Source: Brachyhypopomus gauderio
Taxonomy: Eukaryota > Chordata > Actinopteri > Gymnotiformes > Hypopomidae
Direction of reading: 5' to 3'
Assembly (NCBI RefSeq): GCF_052324685.1
Contig: NW_027506910.1
Coordinates: 135,660 to 199,659 of the forward strand
Length of the DNA stretch: 64,000 nt
Below the pieces are notes generated by a model. It did not search any database and had not been told where the DNA came from. It was given only the letters and a program-made list of their open reading frames with translations. Both the position numbers and the translations under genes were made by a program. Positions 26,401 through 41,475 of this stretch are shown one piece after another. Positions within the stretch are counted from its first letter, which is position 1, and the number at the start of each line of letters is the position of its first letter.

Positions 26401-28237
26401 GAAGAGCACATTTTTAATACAGTGTCAAGAGACTTTATGAATTGGGGAAACAAGACGGTCGTAACAAGCCTGACGCGTTCTAGGTTGGTATGCTGGGAAT
26501 TTGTAGTGTCTGTAAATGTAATTATTAGATTTATTCATACTGATATAATTTTTATTTCATTAGACACGAATTCCTAGCAGAGGAATACCATAGCACTACC
26601 TGCTGACAACAGACCGGTCCCAGTGAACAAGTGTTTGAAGTTACATCAGCACCAGTCGCTGTTTTGTTATATTGGTTTTTTTTTTTGTGTCCGCTTGTTT
26701 GTCCTTTGTATGGTACAATTTTATTGTATTGGCCATCATTTCTGCCCTGTATTCTGATGTCAATTGGTGTCGTTGTATCATGAGCCTTGAGTAATCTCAC
26801 TTCCTAAGTGAGATTGGAAGCTGACGGAAGAGTATATTTTTAACTAGAATAAATAATTGTAGCTTTTATTCTGTGACATTTAATAACTTGGATAGTAATG
26901 TTGTTTTTTCGTTCTTTGTTTATTTTCTCCAAAGGTGCTGTTGGTGGAATGCGGTACAGTGTGGGGGTTGTGTGATAGTTTGCAGTGGTTGTGTGGGGTT
27001 ATTTGACTTTATTAGAGTGTGGTGGTTTTATTGCACATAATAACTTGCTGTGAACTATTGGTCCATGTTTTAGGGTGAAGCCCTCCACCGGAGTTGTGTG
27101 CCCACCACAGTAGCCTGGAGATTGTTTGTTATTTTTATTTTAAAATAAACATTGTTATTGTTGCCCTCTACTTGGTCGCCGTCTCTGCTCATTCAGTTGA
27201 GACCCCTGCGAGTGGGGAAGGGTTGCCCAAGTGATTGGGGGTGTATATCGGGGTGAGGTGGTTTTGCCAGGTTGCTGTGATTGTCCTGGGCTAAATTGGT
27301 ACACCTCATTGCCTGTGTTACACATGTTTGTACTTCCGTGGGTGTGGGTTGTCTGTGAGCGTGTTCGTTAGTTACACCTGTGCCTTGTCTCGAGGTCACG
27401 TGGGTCTGTGTAAATCACCTATTTAATGTGCGTTCGCGCAGTGTCGTGTGCTCGTCTTTGTCTAAAGTTCATGCCTGTGCAAGCCTCCGCATTTGCGTGC
27501 TTGCACCATCCGTGCTGGGCTTTGCGTTGCGTGAGTGAAAATAAATGTTCTGTGTGCACCGTAAGACGCTGGTCGTGTCTCCTCCTTCCTCCAGCACCAC
27601 AGCGTCACACATACTCTCTTTCAGAATGCCCGGCGAGGTTAAATAGTTAACTCAAGCTCAACAGTAACGGTGTATCTGCTGTAATCCAACAGGCTGGTAA
27701 GATTCAGGCACTGAGTCTGGAGGAGAGAGAGCAGCTCTTGTCTGTGATCCACAATGCCGAGTGGGTGGAGGTGGTGGGCAGAGATGCTATCTATAAGGAG
27801 TTCGTCTTTAAAGACTTTAACCAGGTGAGGATCACTGCATACATTGTTCTTGTGAAACGTCTCCCATGAACATCTATAGGAAATTATGTCATATTGTATC
27901 TTAGGCCTTCGGGTTCATGTCAAGAGTGGCACTACAGGCCGAGAAGATGGACCATCATCCTGAGTGGTTCAATGTTTACAATAAGGTACATGAGTCCTTG
28001 GAAACAAAATGTTACATGTCTGTGCTCATTTTTGGCATGTGCTCAGAGGTTATCTGATATGTAATGGAGAGAGTAGTTGAATAGCGTATCAACACTTGAG
28101 TAGTTGAACAGTATATCTTCTGTTATGGTCTTTCTTTCCACCAGGTTCAGATCACTCTAAGCACACATGATTGTGGAGGCCTTTCCCAGCATGATATCAC
28201 ACTTGCTACTTTCATTGACCAGGTCTCCATTTTCTGA
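17480..28237 (+). CDS. pcbd1: Pterin-4a-carbinolamine dehydratase / DCoH
   Basis: Four coding exons: 17480-17482 (ATG only), 27693-27824, 27905-27985 and 28145-28237, together 102 aa (human PCBD1 is 104). Exon 1 ends ATG|GTAAGT and exon 2 begins GCTGGTAAG, giving MAGKIQ, the PCBD1 start. The conserved active-site region is present: [56 protein letters not shown]. The enzyme dehydrates 4a-hydroxy-tetrahydropterin to recycle BH4 for aromatic amino acid hydroxylases, and the protein also acts as a dimerisation cofactor of HNF1. Some residues ([15 protein letters not shown]) recall PCBD2, so the paralogue is less certain than the family. The C-terminus ends QVSIF rather than the usual short AA/SL tail. 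Intron 1 is 10.2 kb, mostly transposon sequence; introns 2 and 3 are 80 and 159 bases. Confidence 0.88.
17800..18528. mobile_element. hAT-type nonautonomous DNA element
   Basis: The ends are an inverted TAGGGGTG (17800) and CACCCCTA (18521-18528). Flanking 8-base direct repeats ATTGTTTT (17792-17799) and ACTGTTTT (18529-18536) differ at one base, the 8-bp target duplication expected of hAT. Subterminal runs of GATTCGATT and GAATTGAAAAATTGATT lie at the two ends. No transposase frame is visible. It sits in pcbd1 intron 1. Confidence 0.8.
20543..21754 (+). CDS. Ty3/gypsy Gag-like frame
   Basis: A 403-codon frame at most. The natural start may be the internal ATG near 20654, which opens a heptad-like helix ([17 protein letters not shown]). 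A capsid-type helical domain follows in the middle, and one CCHC zinc knuckle ([14 protein letters not shown]) lies near the C-terminus, the usual nucleic-acid-binding motif of Gag. It overlaps the pol frame that follows, an arrangement the family commonly handles by frameshifting or read-through. Confidence 0.85.
   Translation: MNPGKVRRVLASVFGGVRHTFLPSLNLFWLSVPGVDPMEDWEEQIRTLTEQVQKLQADNASLHQRVSGEPRTSGQSSQSRESDPLSTPAQVTERYVYVPRERKCPRFSGNVAHDQVPVEEWVEEARQCLSTRYMTQLEQASFLYDLLDGEAKLEIKFRPAVDRSDPERVLQILLETFGCLQSHIEAQKQFFQRRQREGETLREFSHALLSLMEVVKRKSPGSATNADILVRDQFIEYVKDGMLRRELKRLVRSDPNISFLTIRGEAQRWVAEGERGATARSRAFSCDSQWEAGCDTQVVNATVSSSEMAEVKECLRKQQSQLDAILAQLANHPPLRAGTNNQQTKRLRFESDGRPICRQCNRPGHIARYCPGSEGWQATPVRERLGGGRVVVSSNTQGQPQGN
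21649..26028 (+). CDS. Ty3/gypsy Pol frame: protease, reverse transcriptase, RNase H, integrase
   Basis: Domains in order: aspartic protease ([11 protein letters not shown]), reverse transcriptase (with the YLDDVVVF catalytic motif), RNase H ([17 protein letters not shown] and [10 protein letters not shown]), integrase zinc-binding domain (a histidine pair, then CNECGRC) and integrase catalytic core ([27 protein letters not shown]). The gypsy order RT-RNase H-integrase separates it from copia. About 250 residues of low-complexity, proline- and valine-rich tail follow the integrase. The frame looks continuous. Confidence 0.93.
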   Translation: MSWVRGMAGHPSERETGRWKGSSVIQHPRAATGKLIPASMESHMLDEGCRGSGAGGSDGIGPRLVGQCPVVNVLVDGVVVPSLLDTGSMVTTITERFFFAHFQPRVQERLQYCRGLRLKAANGLDIPYCGYVELDVEVLGKRLPGMGILVVKDSGDALTQQKKGLVPGVLGMNVLTSCYRELFSQHGDRLFQSPVLRAAAPGWMPALSECQALEYVSSSGHIGSAVTPRGPAVRIPAGTLKLVPATCRQDLASCVRTVLLEASGQGQDLPPGLLVPSALLPVEKGSLVVPVVNVGHQDQWLKPRVALGQLSMASVCPAQYPLSFTEQEDSEGPIAYIQSVGVQCTSLVDLGEVCWPNLKSEEQQEAKALLEQYATVFSHETGDLGCTTLVEHEIPLVDDVPVRQRYRRLPPSQYDLVKAHIQELVECGIAKPSCSPYSSPIVVVQKKDGSIRLCVDYRQLNAKTRKDAFPLPRIEESLDALVGAKFFSTLDLASGYNQVPVAAKDQAKTAFCTPFGLFEFQRMPFGLCNAPGTFQRLMERIFGDQRFQSLLLYLDDVVVFSSTFVEHMERLRLVLERLHQNGLKLKLNKCHFFQTEVRYLGHVVSAAGVSTDPDKIAVVAEWKVPSTLFQLRSFLGFASYYRRFVEGFAKHAAPLHRLVTKLQPKKGLKRQLGSVQDYWNADCEQAFASLKAKLVTAPVLGYADFSAPFVLEVDASSLGLGAVLSQECAEGRRPIAYASRGLRPTERNMNNYSAMKLELLALKWAVTEKFREYLLGNSFTVYTDNNPLCYLQTAKLGAVEQRWAAQLALFDFKVIYRAGATNKNADALSRLPLPPSPSSMDEVAGGIAVPRGCQALGVAVASMEPIDAVPTRSKGDLAALQGEDAVIKSFLWYWRQGRFPTKMERAQLGGRVLELLRQWNRVRDKEGVLYRVTRSPVGVGERLQLLLPQVLHAEVLTSLHDNHGHQGTERTVTLIQTRCYWPWMRRDIEKWCNECGRCIAAKAVRPKVRTFLGSLLASQPLDIVAIDFTVLEKSSDGRENVLIVTDVFSKFAQAYPTRDQKASTVVQTLVEKWFYTYGVPKRIHSDQGRSFEGALLKQLCQLYGIEKSRSSPYHPEGNGQCERFNRTLHDLLRTLPPCEKRRWPQHLSTVVFAYNTTVHQSTKHSPYELMFAREPHLPIDSLLGGEPEPGEVEELGDWVQEHRERLAGVFSHAEKQLKAAAAYRARHTHPLPIVPPGTRVYRRNHPRGRHKIQDEWGPEIYEVVQCLDEVGTLYKVRRSDGPFLELNIHRSELRPLPVTSVEPERRLPVGIGVWPRSVEVDPMEDVQVVEELPEVLAIPQAALPQETEVRSVQAPFGLSDVDVPEAPQGLSGIDSLVEGVLFDLPTVPSEGSRQPVGEVAPVVELTSEPVRRSHRGTAGHHTNPFHLPRSVARPNNVEEEEVTARLALVSAHTVFRPWQ

Positions 28238-29192
28238 AACAAACTCGTCTTCTTCCCTCTCGTGATAAATCGACCTGCCAATAAATTGCCTTGACTGGAA
28301 CTGGACCAAACTTGTGAAATTGTCGTCACAGACAAACAGACTTTTCTTGAGATGCAGGGTCCATATTCGTAATAAATTGGAAAATGAATAATGTCTATAA
28401 CCATAATTTCTGTCATGGACAGTGTCAGGAAAACATTCTGCTTTAAATGCACCAATATTCACACAGTGCACATATATACCACACATAAAGCCAAGAGAGC
28501 CTATACCAAATATATATCTTTCCACTGTACACCATACACATATACAGTATAAGACAAAAATATTTTACTTATGTTAACCTGTTAATATACATTTTAATAT
28601 GCATTGTATTTATTTCCTTTCTAAGCTTTAGGCACACAAATGCCTAAACACAAAATGTTTACACCATATGCACATATGCTTAAATTAAATATACCCCTGC
28701 AAACTCACAATACAAAGCAAGAGAGTATATAACATGCATGTTCTGACTTCAACTGTACATAATCTATATCTTTTTATCTGTACTCTCATTAACCTCTTTT
28801 ACAAACTGGGTTATTAACCCTTACTCTGCCGTTCCACATACTCTAAAGGTGTTATCAGTGGTGTTTATGGACACAATCAATGAGAGATGATCTAATGTTT
28901 TTGAATTACAATAATGAATGGTTACTGGAACAAAACATCTACATGGATTTAGCAAGGGTGTATCAAATATTGCCTAAAATTGAATACATAACCTGGAGGA
29001 GAAGTTATGGCCAGTTGACACCTCTGTGAATCACCCCTGATCTTGGGTGTAGTCTAAAATCCATGCCCAAAATACAGGTTTTATTTTGAGAAGGGAGAGT
29101 CAGTGACACATAAAAACACTGGCTATAAAGTTTATTCACACATTTGTACTGTATCTTCTTCTGCAGTGTTAAGAAGTGAAGCAGGTTGTCCA
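28238..29192. other. pcbd1 3' flank and spacer between convergent genes
   Basis: AT-rich sequence between the pcbd1 stop and the kinase stop on the opposite strand. It must hold both 3' UTRs; I see no separate gene. Confidence 0.5.
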
Positions 29193-34622
<5,430 letters not shown>

Positions 34623-35355
34623 TTATATACCCTCATCTGTTGTGCCGTCGTTATGACGACAGAGCAGGTATTATGACGTCATGTGGAATTGTGTCAATAT
34701 TTTATTTATTTATTTATTTTTATTGAAGTAAAAAAAAAAAACAATTACAACAAAAATGGCATCAAGATAATGTACTTTTGAACGTAGACCATAACAGGTT
34801 ATTACAATATATTAAAATTAACGGCGTTCGTTAATTTGATACTCTTATCGGGCGATATAAAAATGATCGCCGTTAATCTATTCTTAAAGTTGGGTTGGGA
34901 ACTGGGTCAAAATGGGTAAGCAAACTATGATGACTTTCAACTTGATAGTTTAGTTCGGCTGTATTCCTAACCAAATTGCACAGTAGGGGCGAGGACGAGT
35001 TTTCAAACCTGTGAATTACAAATCGTTCGTGTGTTTACATGGATGCCGCCACGAAGTCGCCAGGTTTGCTTCATGGAAAATTCATTTTTAGGAACGTAAA
35101 GTGTTACCGGAGCGGAGCTCGGAGCGGTCGTTTTCTGCATGGTCCTAGTGCTAGATTCGTCGCTATTTAAATATTTCTTTTTAACCGTTAAAACTGCAGA
35201 GGACCAAAACCGGCGTTTGAAAAAGTACCCCCCAAATTACGTCCGTGAGGTTAAATGTACTAAATGTTAGCTTACATTTCAAATATCATGTTTAGCTGAA
35301 TAAACATGCTATCAACCCCTTTTAATGTACAGTATGTAGGCTTACAAATTCATGT
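34623..35355. other. Spacer upstream of the kinase gene
   Basis: It contains an A-rich tract (34729-34741) and a repeat fragment near 34810-34880 that shares a stretch of more than 20 bases (GATACTCTTATCGGGCGATA) with 16810. I see no gene. The kinase-gene promoter should lie here. Confidence 0.45.
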
Positions 35356-36060
35356 TTAACCCTCTAAGTTACTAGCCACTAGATACCCTGTCACCTGCAC
35401 TGCTGAATACAATGCTGTGGCCCAACCTGTGTAAATGTGTTTAGAGAATGACACAACATAGATTAATTAAAATGTATATATTTAAATTTAATTTAAAAAA
35501 CAATCTTTTGAAGATACATTGTTGGTGTATGTAAATACTGGCAGCAGATTTGTTTTGAGAAATTGATGTTTGTGAAATCTGTTTGTGAAAATTTGTGTTC
35601 ATCTGAAGTTACATTAGGTATTCTAGATTTTGAAGTTTAGATACTTTATTGATCACAAAGCTGTGTTCTTCACATTTAGCCATGCACTTTGCAAATGCAA
35701 GTTAAAACTCCACTATGCAAAAAATAGACCAGATATTAACAAGATGCTGAAACACTGCCACCTTCTCTGGGCCTGAGATAATTTAAGATACTTTGCCACT
35801 ATCACAGTACATCTTAAATGATCTCAGAACCAGAGAATATCTGATATCAGGCCTTATTCTAGTTACCAACGGTGCTGATGGAAGTCTATTTTCCTGCAGA
35901 GTTCAACTCCAGCCTTCACATAACCTGTGATCTTGCTAACAAGGTCTACTCAAAATTGACCCAAAGTTGTTTGGGCGGCTCAGATGTTGTCAGGAAATGT
36001 GATCTGCAAGAACGTAAATATACAAGAACAGAACTGTAGTAACTTTTTGTATGTTTGTGT

Positions 36061-36896
36061 CACTAGGGTCAGAGCAGACCAGGGATGTGAAAATGTGGAT
36101 ATAGCTAGATGGATGTTCATGGTCCGTGGCTGTGGCAGCTTCATGTCAGGCAAAAGTGTTCATAATCAAAGGTATCACCACCTTATACATAAATGTAAAA
36201 GGCACCCAAGTATAAACTGTTTATATATACACATTTGTTTGTACCAGTTGTATTGCTCAGAGCTGTGATCATGCATGTTGACCTCACTGGGAATAAAAGC
36301 TTGCTATATGTATGTGTGTGTTAAACAGAACGTCTGTGGAGAGACCTGTGGGTGGCTGTCACTAGCACCTACTACAATGTGCTCCACAGTCTGGAGGAAG
36401 GATTGCTGGATCCTGCTGACAGCAGTCACCTGTTTGCTGCAAAGAACGTCTTCTTGCCCCGGCTCCGAGAAGACCTACAAAGTTTTTCTGCGACATGGGA
36501 CAACCACCCACTTCGCACTGAACAAAATCTAAACCCCAACCAACTGTGGGAAACGGGCTGCATCCAGAATCCTGTCCCCTCACCAGACTGTTCTGAGGTA
36601 TCTTCAGTATAATCATTATGGTTTTAATTTTTGTGTTGGCAACTGACTGCTGTGTTAAAACTGTCACTATAAAAAAAACCTGAATGCTTCTTCTTTATAG
36701 GGCCTCTTTGATCTTGAGACTGAATGCCAACAGGGGGCGCTGGTGGCAGGGATCATGTTGCCATCGGTCACTTGTCCTCTCAACAGGCCTAGAAGACCTT
36801 GCTGGAGTGATTAACCCCTGTGGGCCATCACAAAACCATGGCCAAGACATTTACATCTCAGTCTTGAATAATGTTTTGCATGGAAACACAGTGTAA
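36061..36896 (+). pseudogene. Integrase-like (DDE core) gene remnant, arm A
   Basis: Exon-like blocks at 36066-36171 ([15 protein letters not shown] and [11 protein letters not shown]), about 36330-36598 (ERLWRDLWVAV, LPRLREDLQSF, HPLRTEQNL) and about 36701-36896. This is the integrase core domain found in many fish genes of unknown role: the D of RADQG and the E of ERLWRD fit two acids of the DDE triad. The upstream part with the first catalytic acid is not seen. The frame runs toward the centre of the inverted repeat, tail to tail with the HECT-like remnant. It looks like an incomplete, decayed copy. Confidence 0.65.
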
Positions 36897-37265
36897 ATGT
36901 GAATGTGACAAACTGTTTAACTAAACGTTTTAGTAGTATAACAGTATTTAAGTGAATAGTTAATAAAAAGAATAAGCAAAGAGACAGTTGTCTGCAAAAA
37001 TACTTCAGTATTTTAATGTATTAGTCTTACAAAATTGAGCATAAAATGACTGACAGCTGGTACTGCTCATATTTGAACAATTTCATTTGTTATTCTTTGT
37101 TTTTTTTTTACAATTTAATCTGAACAATTTATTTTATATACAGAGGCAAAATATATTTTTTAGTTTTGCCTAATATTCTAACCCTGTTTACACCCATTTC
37201 AGTTCAAGAACTAATTGATGAGCTAGGGAAACTAAATATGCAGTGGTCATCCAGGACCAGGGTTT

Positions 37266-37604
37266 TGTAATGCTGGGTGTGGGTGGAAGGAGGAGACACG
37301 GATCCTTGCTTTTGCAGCCAATGTCACTGCTTTATTCAACATAAGCGCAAGACAGCGCACACAGAAACACCTACACATACACGTAACGTGGAGAATCAGA
37401 CAACGACAAGCACAAGACACTGCGCGAACGCACATTAAATAGACAGACAACATGAGCCCCGAGTGATTACGAGACGATCCACAGGTGGGACGGATGAACA
37501 CACACAAACAAACCACACCCACGAGAATCCACTGACGCAGACGGCAAGACGCAGACGACGTAAACACACGCCCACAGGGAAGGGTCCGGAGCTGTTCCGT
37601 GACA
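37266..37604 (-). mobile_element. Solo LTR (family S, copy 3), inverted, in arm A
   Basis: On the minus strand it begins TGTCACGGAACAGC and ends CAGCATTACA, with the same TATTTAATGTGCG and a nearby AATAAA. Flanks GGTTT (37261-37265) and AGTTT (37605-37609) are a one-mismatch 5-base duplication. Arm B, near 44635-44645, keeps the unoccupied site (reverse complement GGGTTTAGC). Confidence 0.87.
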
Positions 37605-37809
37605 AGTTTAGCTTACAATGATACCAAATGGTTATTGTACTCTACTGAACTGTGGCAATACAACAGAGGTTTTAAACACTGGTTTACGTCAACAATGTCA
37701 CACAGTTGTTTTACCCTCTTATTATTGTTTTAACGACATGAATACAATAGAACAGAGTAGGGCTTGTATCCCTGATAGTAACTGTGTTGCTAAAAGCTAG
37801 AATGGGAAG

Positions 37810-39540
37810 TTAGATCCTGTAGAATCCTGCCCCATATCTTATTGAAATCAACATATTTTTCTGAAACTCATCAAAATTGTTATGATGAGCTGTAGGGAAG
37901 GTAATGGTGTTTGTACATGCACTCACAACTGGATAGCACACAGTATGGTGTGGCATGCGGTCTAGGCAAGAATGGTCAAAACGGATTGCTATTCTAAATC
38001 TTTGTCGCTCTGACAGAAGCAGGTGCCTGTGGGATTGTCCTGTAAGCCGCAGCACGTCAGGGACAGTCAGCTTCTTTTGGCCTTCAGGATCAGCATCTTA
38101 TAAAACATTATACAAGTGAAATCAATTGATCAAACCAGTTACCACCATATGCATTCCTGCAAATCTAACAGCCCCCAATCCCTACCTTAAATACCTCTAT
38201 TAATAAATGCAGAAATGTGGAAATGCATAACTAAATGTAAAAATACAGAAATAAATGTAGAAATAAGTTTAGCACAAATAACAGTTGTATGAAAATGCAC
38301 ACAACATTAAAGACATTTATTTAAACATATAGGAGGATATACTAAGTATAGTCACATTCTATGCATAGCCTCTGCAATCACTAAGCTAAATGTCTTTAGC
38401 ATGAATGAGAGGAGGTGCATACCCTCAAGGTCAATCAGGAAATCTTGAAAGTAGTTAAGGATCTCCCTTTCTTTCAAATGCTTTACAGTACCACCATCAC
38501 TCACTTTTGGTGCAAGACTTGAAAGAATGTAGTGATGATCCATCTATACAAAGAGCAGGAAACAGGAAAGCAGGAAAGCAAAATGGAGTCAAAAACAATG
38601 TTATCTGCAGATGACTAAACAATCAGAAACCACCCTGGTGTTGGTGTTTATCTCTCTACATATATCAGAAAAGCAGAAACCAGTGCTCAAATGTCTACAG
38701 TTCAATTATCAAAGTACTGGGGGGCTCTTGGTTGTGTTTCATTCATGTTTTGGTGAGTGATCACTGCCTAACAATCCTGCCCAATTTTCACTGCCACAGT
38801 AACAAAGAATGCTTGTGAAACATGTTACAGTCTACCTTCTCCACATTGCCAATCACAAAAAGACCACGGTAATGCTCCTGGTTTTTCTCAAAGATGTTCA
38901 CAAAGTTATAGACATCTAGACCTTCTCGTATCTGCCTCAGCACCGCAAGTCTTTTCATGGTTGCATGCAGCAGAATCACCCTGAGCATGGACATGAAAAT
39001 GACAAGGAGAATATTAAAAGTAAAAATGTATACTACAGAATATACAGAAATTCCTGTAAGTGTTACAGTGTTCAGTGGTTCTAAAATCAGTCAAATTATT
39101 TTGATTTAGGAAATGGACGCCCTAAGACCTACTTGTGAAACACAGCCTTGCATTATAACACATACCTAATAATGCTCGATTTGCTCTCAACATTTATTTG
39201 ACCAGTGTAGCTACAACTGATGATTTCTTCAATGCAAGACGTAATGCTTCCTCAACCTGCAGTTCAGTTAATTTTTCCACAAACTATTAAAACTCCAACA
39301 AAATTTGTGCTACTGAAATAAAATAAAGGAATAAACAGGAACAAACCCTTCATCAGTGGGGACAACTCCAAGTTATGTACATTGTCTTTGGTTACAGTCA
39401 TCAGCTCACCAGTCTCCAAGAAGTAATAGCACCATTCCTGCAGGACACAAGGAGCTGGAGCTCCCTGAGCAAGGCTTACTGCAAAGACTTCTCCTGCAAC
39501 TTTATTAATATAAAAAACAAACAACATCTAAAACCTTACG
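37810..39540 (-). pseudogene. HECT-like E3 ubiquitin ligase gene remnant, arm A
   Basis: Minus-strand exon-like blocks: about 39515-39340 (FAVSLAQGAPAPCVLQEWCY and LETGELMTV), about 39255-39190, 38980-38836 (ILLHATMKRLAVLRQIREGL), 38543-38423 (LKEREILNYFQDFLIDLEG) and 38096-37810 (LRLTGQSHRHLLLSERQRF, then VVSACTNTITFPTAHHNNF). The last block matches the C-lobe end of HECT-type domains in G2E3-like fish proteins; the Cys in SACTN sits where the catalytic Cys of STCFN lies. Such proteins are numerous in fish. The N-lobe start is absent from this arm, and the copy looks broken. Confidence 0.65.
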
Positions 39541-39602
39541 GAAAAACATCTATAGCAAAAATTCTCTTTTCAGAACACGGATCAGTTACAGAACACAGGA
39601 TC

Positions 39603-40036
39603 CAGGGTTGCCAACTTTTGACGTTCGCTTGGAGTGAGATTTTAACCTGGAGCCGGTGGCGAGTGTACGAGTGTATTTTGTTGAGCGGGGGGGGGGGTGA
39701 TGATCTAAGCAGTGCTCAGTTTCTGTGAATGAAACATGAAAAACATGGATGTCAGTGTTCAAATCAGGATGAACAATGCCTTTGACTTTGGCGAACGAAA
39801 GTTGTTGAGCGGGGGGGGGTGACGAACGTAAAATGGACACAGATTCAGTGTTATATCGCTGGTGGATGGCGCCAGAGCTAGCGAACTAGTAACGTATTGA
39901 ATCATATATGTGGTTCTGAGGTAAATAAACTGGATATTTTTTTTCGGCGTGAGATATCGGAAGTGTGGCGTGAGAGCGTGTGAAAACGGTCAAATGCGTG
40001 TGTCTCACGCTCAATGCGTGAGAGTTGGCAACCCTG
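39603..40036. mobile_element. MITE-like element with CAGGGTTGCCAAC ends at the inner edge of arm A
   Basis: The inverted ends are CAGGGTTGCCAACTTTT and, on the other side, AGAGTTGGCAACCCTG, 434 bases in all. A GTTGAGCGGGGGGGGGTGA motif occurs twice inside. There is no coding capacity. Arm A stops matching arm B within a base or two of its left end. No clear target duplication is visible. Confidence 0.65.
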
Positions 40037-41353
40037 TATCTAGGTTAACTAGCTAGATAGGTTAACTAACTAGGTTAGCTAACTAATTCCGAAGCTGACT
40101 AGTGACAAGCTGCATTTTATTAAGCACACAGTGGGTTTGATCTGTGTTTTGAGTCTGAGACGTGTGTTTTTAACCAGCTATCAGATAGCTCCACAAACAA
40201 TGTCATCACCGTTTACATAGTTAACTACCGTTACCTTTCTCCTTGAAAAAACGCCGTATGTCCACTTTCACCGTCAGCTACCTGCAACCAGAGCCGTATA
40301 GGGGGTGGGGGTGGGCCACGGGGGTGGGCTCTCCTCCGCGCCCGAAAAACCAGCAAGCTGATTGGCTGTTTCTCCTGAAAGGCGGAACTTTATCCTTGAA
40401 GCGGCACTATGATTGGCGTTAAGAGATTTCCTATTCTCACAGCAGCATTGGCCTCCTCATTAATAGTACAGCTGAGCGAAAAAATTCGGGACTACTCGAT
40501 AACACAGGTCTGCCACATAAAAATTGTTTAAAATTTAATAAGTGATTTTTATAGTATTTTCAACGCTGATTTCGGCAAAATTAGTGAAAAAATTCCATCA
40601 CGTACAGTTATTTCACAAACTGCTTGTCTAGTTTTAGCTTTTTCGATATTTTTTATAAATAGTTCAGTACTCTAGTAAGTTTGAATTTTGGTTTTTAAGA
40701 TCTCCACAAACTGTTATTTAGCCTGATAGCGGACTACTGGTGGATGTTGAAGAGAGATGATCCTGAACGAGTCCACAGCCGGAAAAGCAATAAAAGAAGC
40801 TTCGACAGAAGTGTGTGGCGAACGTAACACTCGTGACGGAGTGTTTTTTCAATAGCCCTGAAATATATGCTACGGTTTTGTTTTGGTCCGTATCCAGTTA
40901 ATCAGGAATGAGATTGGGTCCGGATCCGGACCACGGTCCGCCAGTTGAGTACCCCTGCCTTAAAGGTTACCTTCCTTGGCGAGCCTGGGATCGACACAGG
41001 AGCCTTGCGTGTTGAATTCCTGACTGGTGAGATTTTCTGTTTAATCTAGAACAATACAGCTAAATTGTTTGGAAGTGACAGTGGTAAAATATAAAATAGC
41101 ATACATTTTTTGTGTGTTCTTAAAGGACATGCGAAATTTTGTTTTAGAGATGATTTCCGGTATAGAAGACAGGCTGATTGAAGGGCAGCAAGGAAAAGAA
41201 AAAATACCCAAGTATTCAGTAAATGATCTCTACAGTGGTATTTTCAGGTATGTGATGCAATATGATTTTTGTTTATTTTAACACTGATGGTGTAAGTCGC
41301 TTCACATCACTGTTGCCACTTGGCATTCCTTTTTATGGCATCTAAGTAATTCT
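40037..41353 (+). other. Central spacer of the inverted repeat, with HECT-like 5' exons
   Basis: The left half (40037-40960) is noncoding and ends in GTTGAGTACCCCTG, typical of a hAT element end. Two exon-like blocks follow on the plus strand: about 40964-41026 (VTFLGEPGIDTGALRVEFL, matching the HECT N-lobe motif GEPGxDxGGxxREF) and 41126-41247 (FVLEMISGIEDRLIEGQQG, IPKYSVNDLYSG). They belong to the HECT-like gene that continues into arm B, so arm B's copy is more complete at its 5' end than arm A's. Confidence 0.6.
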
Positions 41354-41475
41354 TGGATCCTGTGTTCTGTAACTGATCCGTGTTCTGAAAAGAGAATTTT
41401 TGCTATAGATGTTTTTCCGTAAGGCTTTAGATGTTGTTTGTTTTTTATATTCATAAAGTTGCAGGAGAAGTCTTT

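Larger units (their letters stand above)
19181..27322 (+). mobile_element. Ty3/gypsy LTR retrotransposon, apparently whole and young
   Basis: LTRs at 19181-20435 and 26069-27322 (1255 and 1254 bases) begin TGTGACGGG and end TGTTACA. By eye they are almost identical, differing in the length of one T run, which implies a recent insertion. A 4-base CATG lies on both sides (19177-19180, 27323-27326). The primer-binding region follows the 5' LTR near 20436-20460 and a G-rich polypurine tract (about 26055-26068) precedes the 3' LTR. The internal part holds a gag-like frame and a pol frame. I see no envelope gene. The element looks whole and lies in sense orientation in pcbd1 intron 1. Confidence 0.95.
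19110..27609 (+). mobile_element. Solo LTR (family S, copy 1), split by a Ty3/gypsy element
   Basis: The outer layer of a nest. The LTR-like unit runs 19110-19180 and resumes at about 27327-27609; together about 350 bases beginning TGTTACGGAAC and ending GTCACA. It carries a TATTTAATGTGCG TATA-like element and an AATAAA. The 5-base target duplication CATAC flanks it at 19105-19109 and 27610-27614. Two related copies lie at 31839-32158 and, inverted, at 37266-37604. No internal region is present in any of the three, so they are solo LTRs of one family. Confidence 0.85.

Noticed and set aside
37618-37800. 60-codon frame repeated identically at 44445-44627
   Set aside because: It lies between the two convergent remnants in each arm; identity is explained by the arm duplication, and it has no domain or splice partner.
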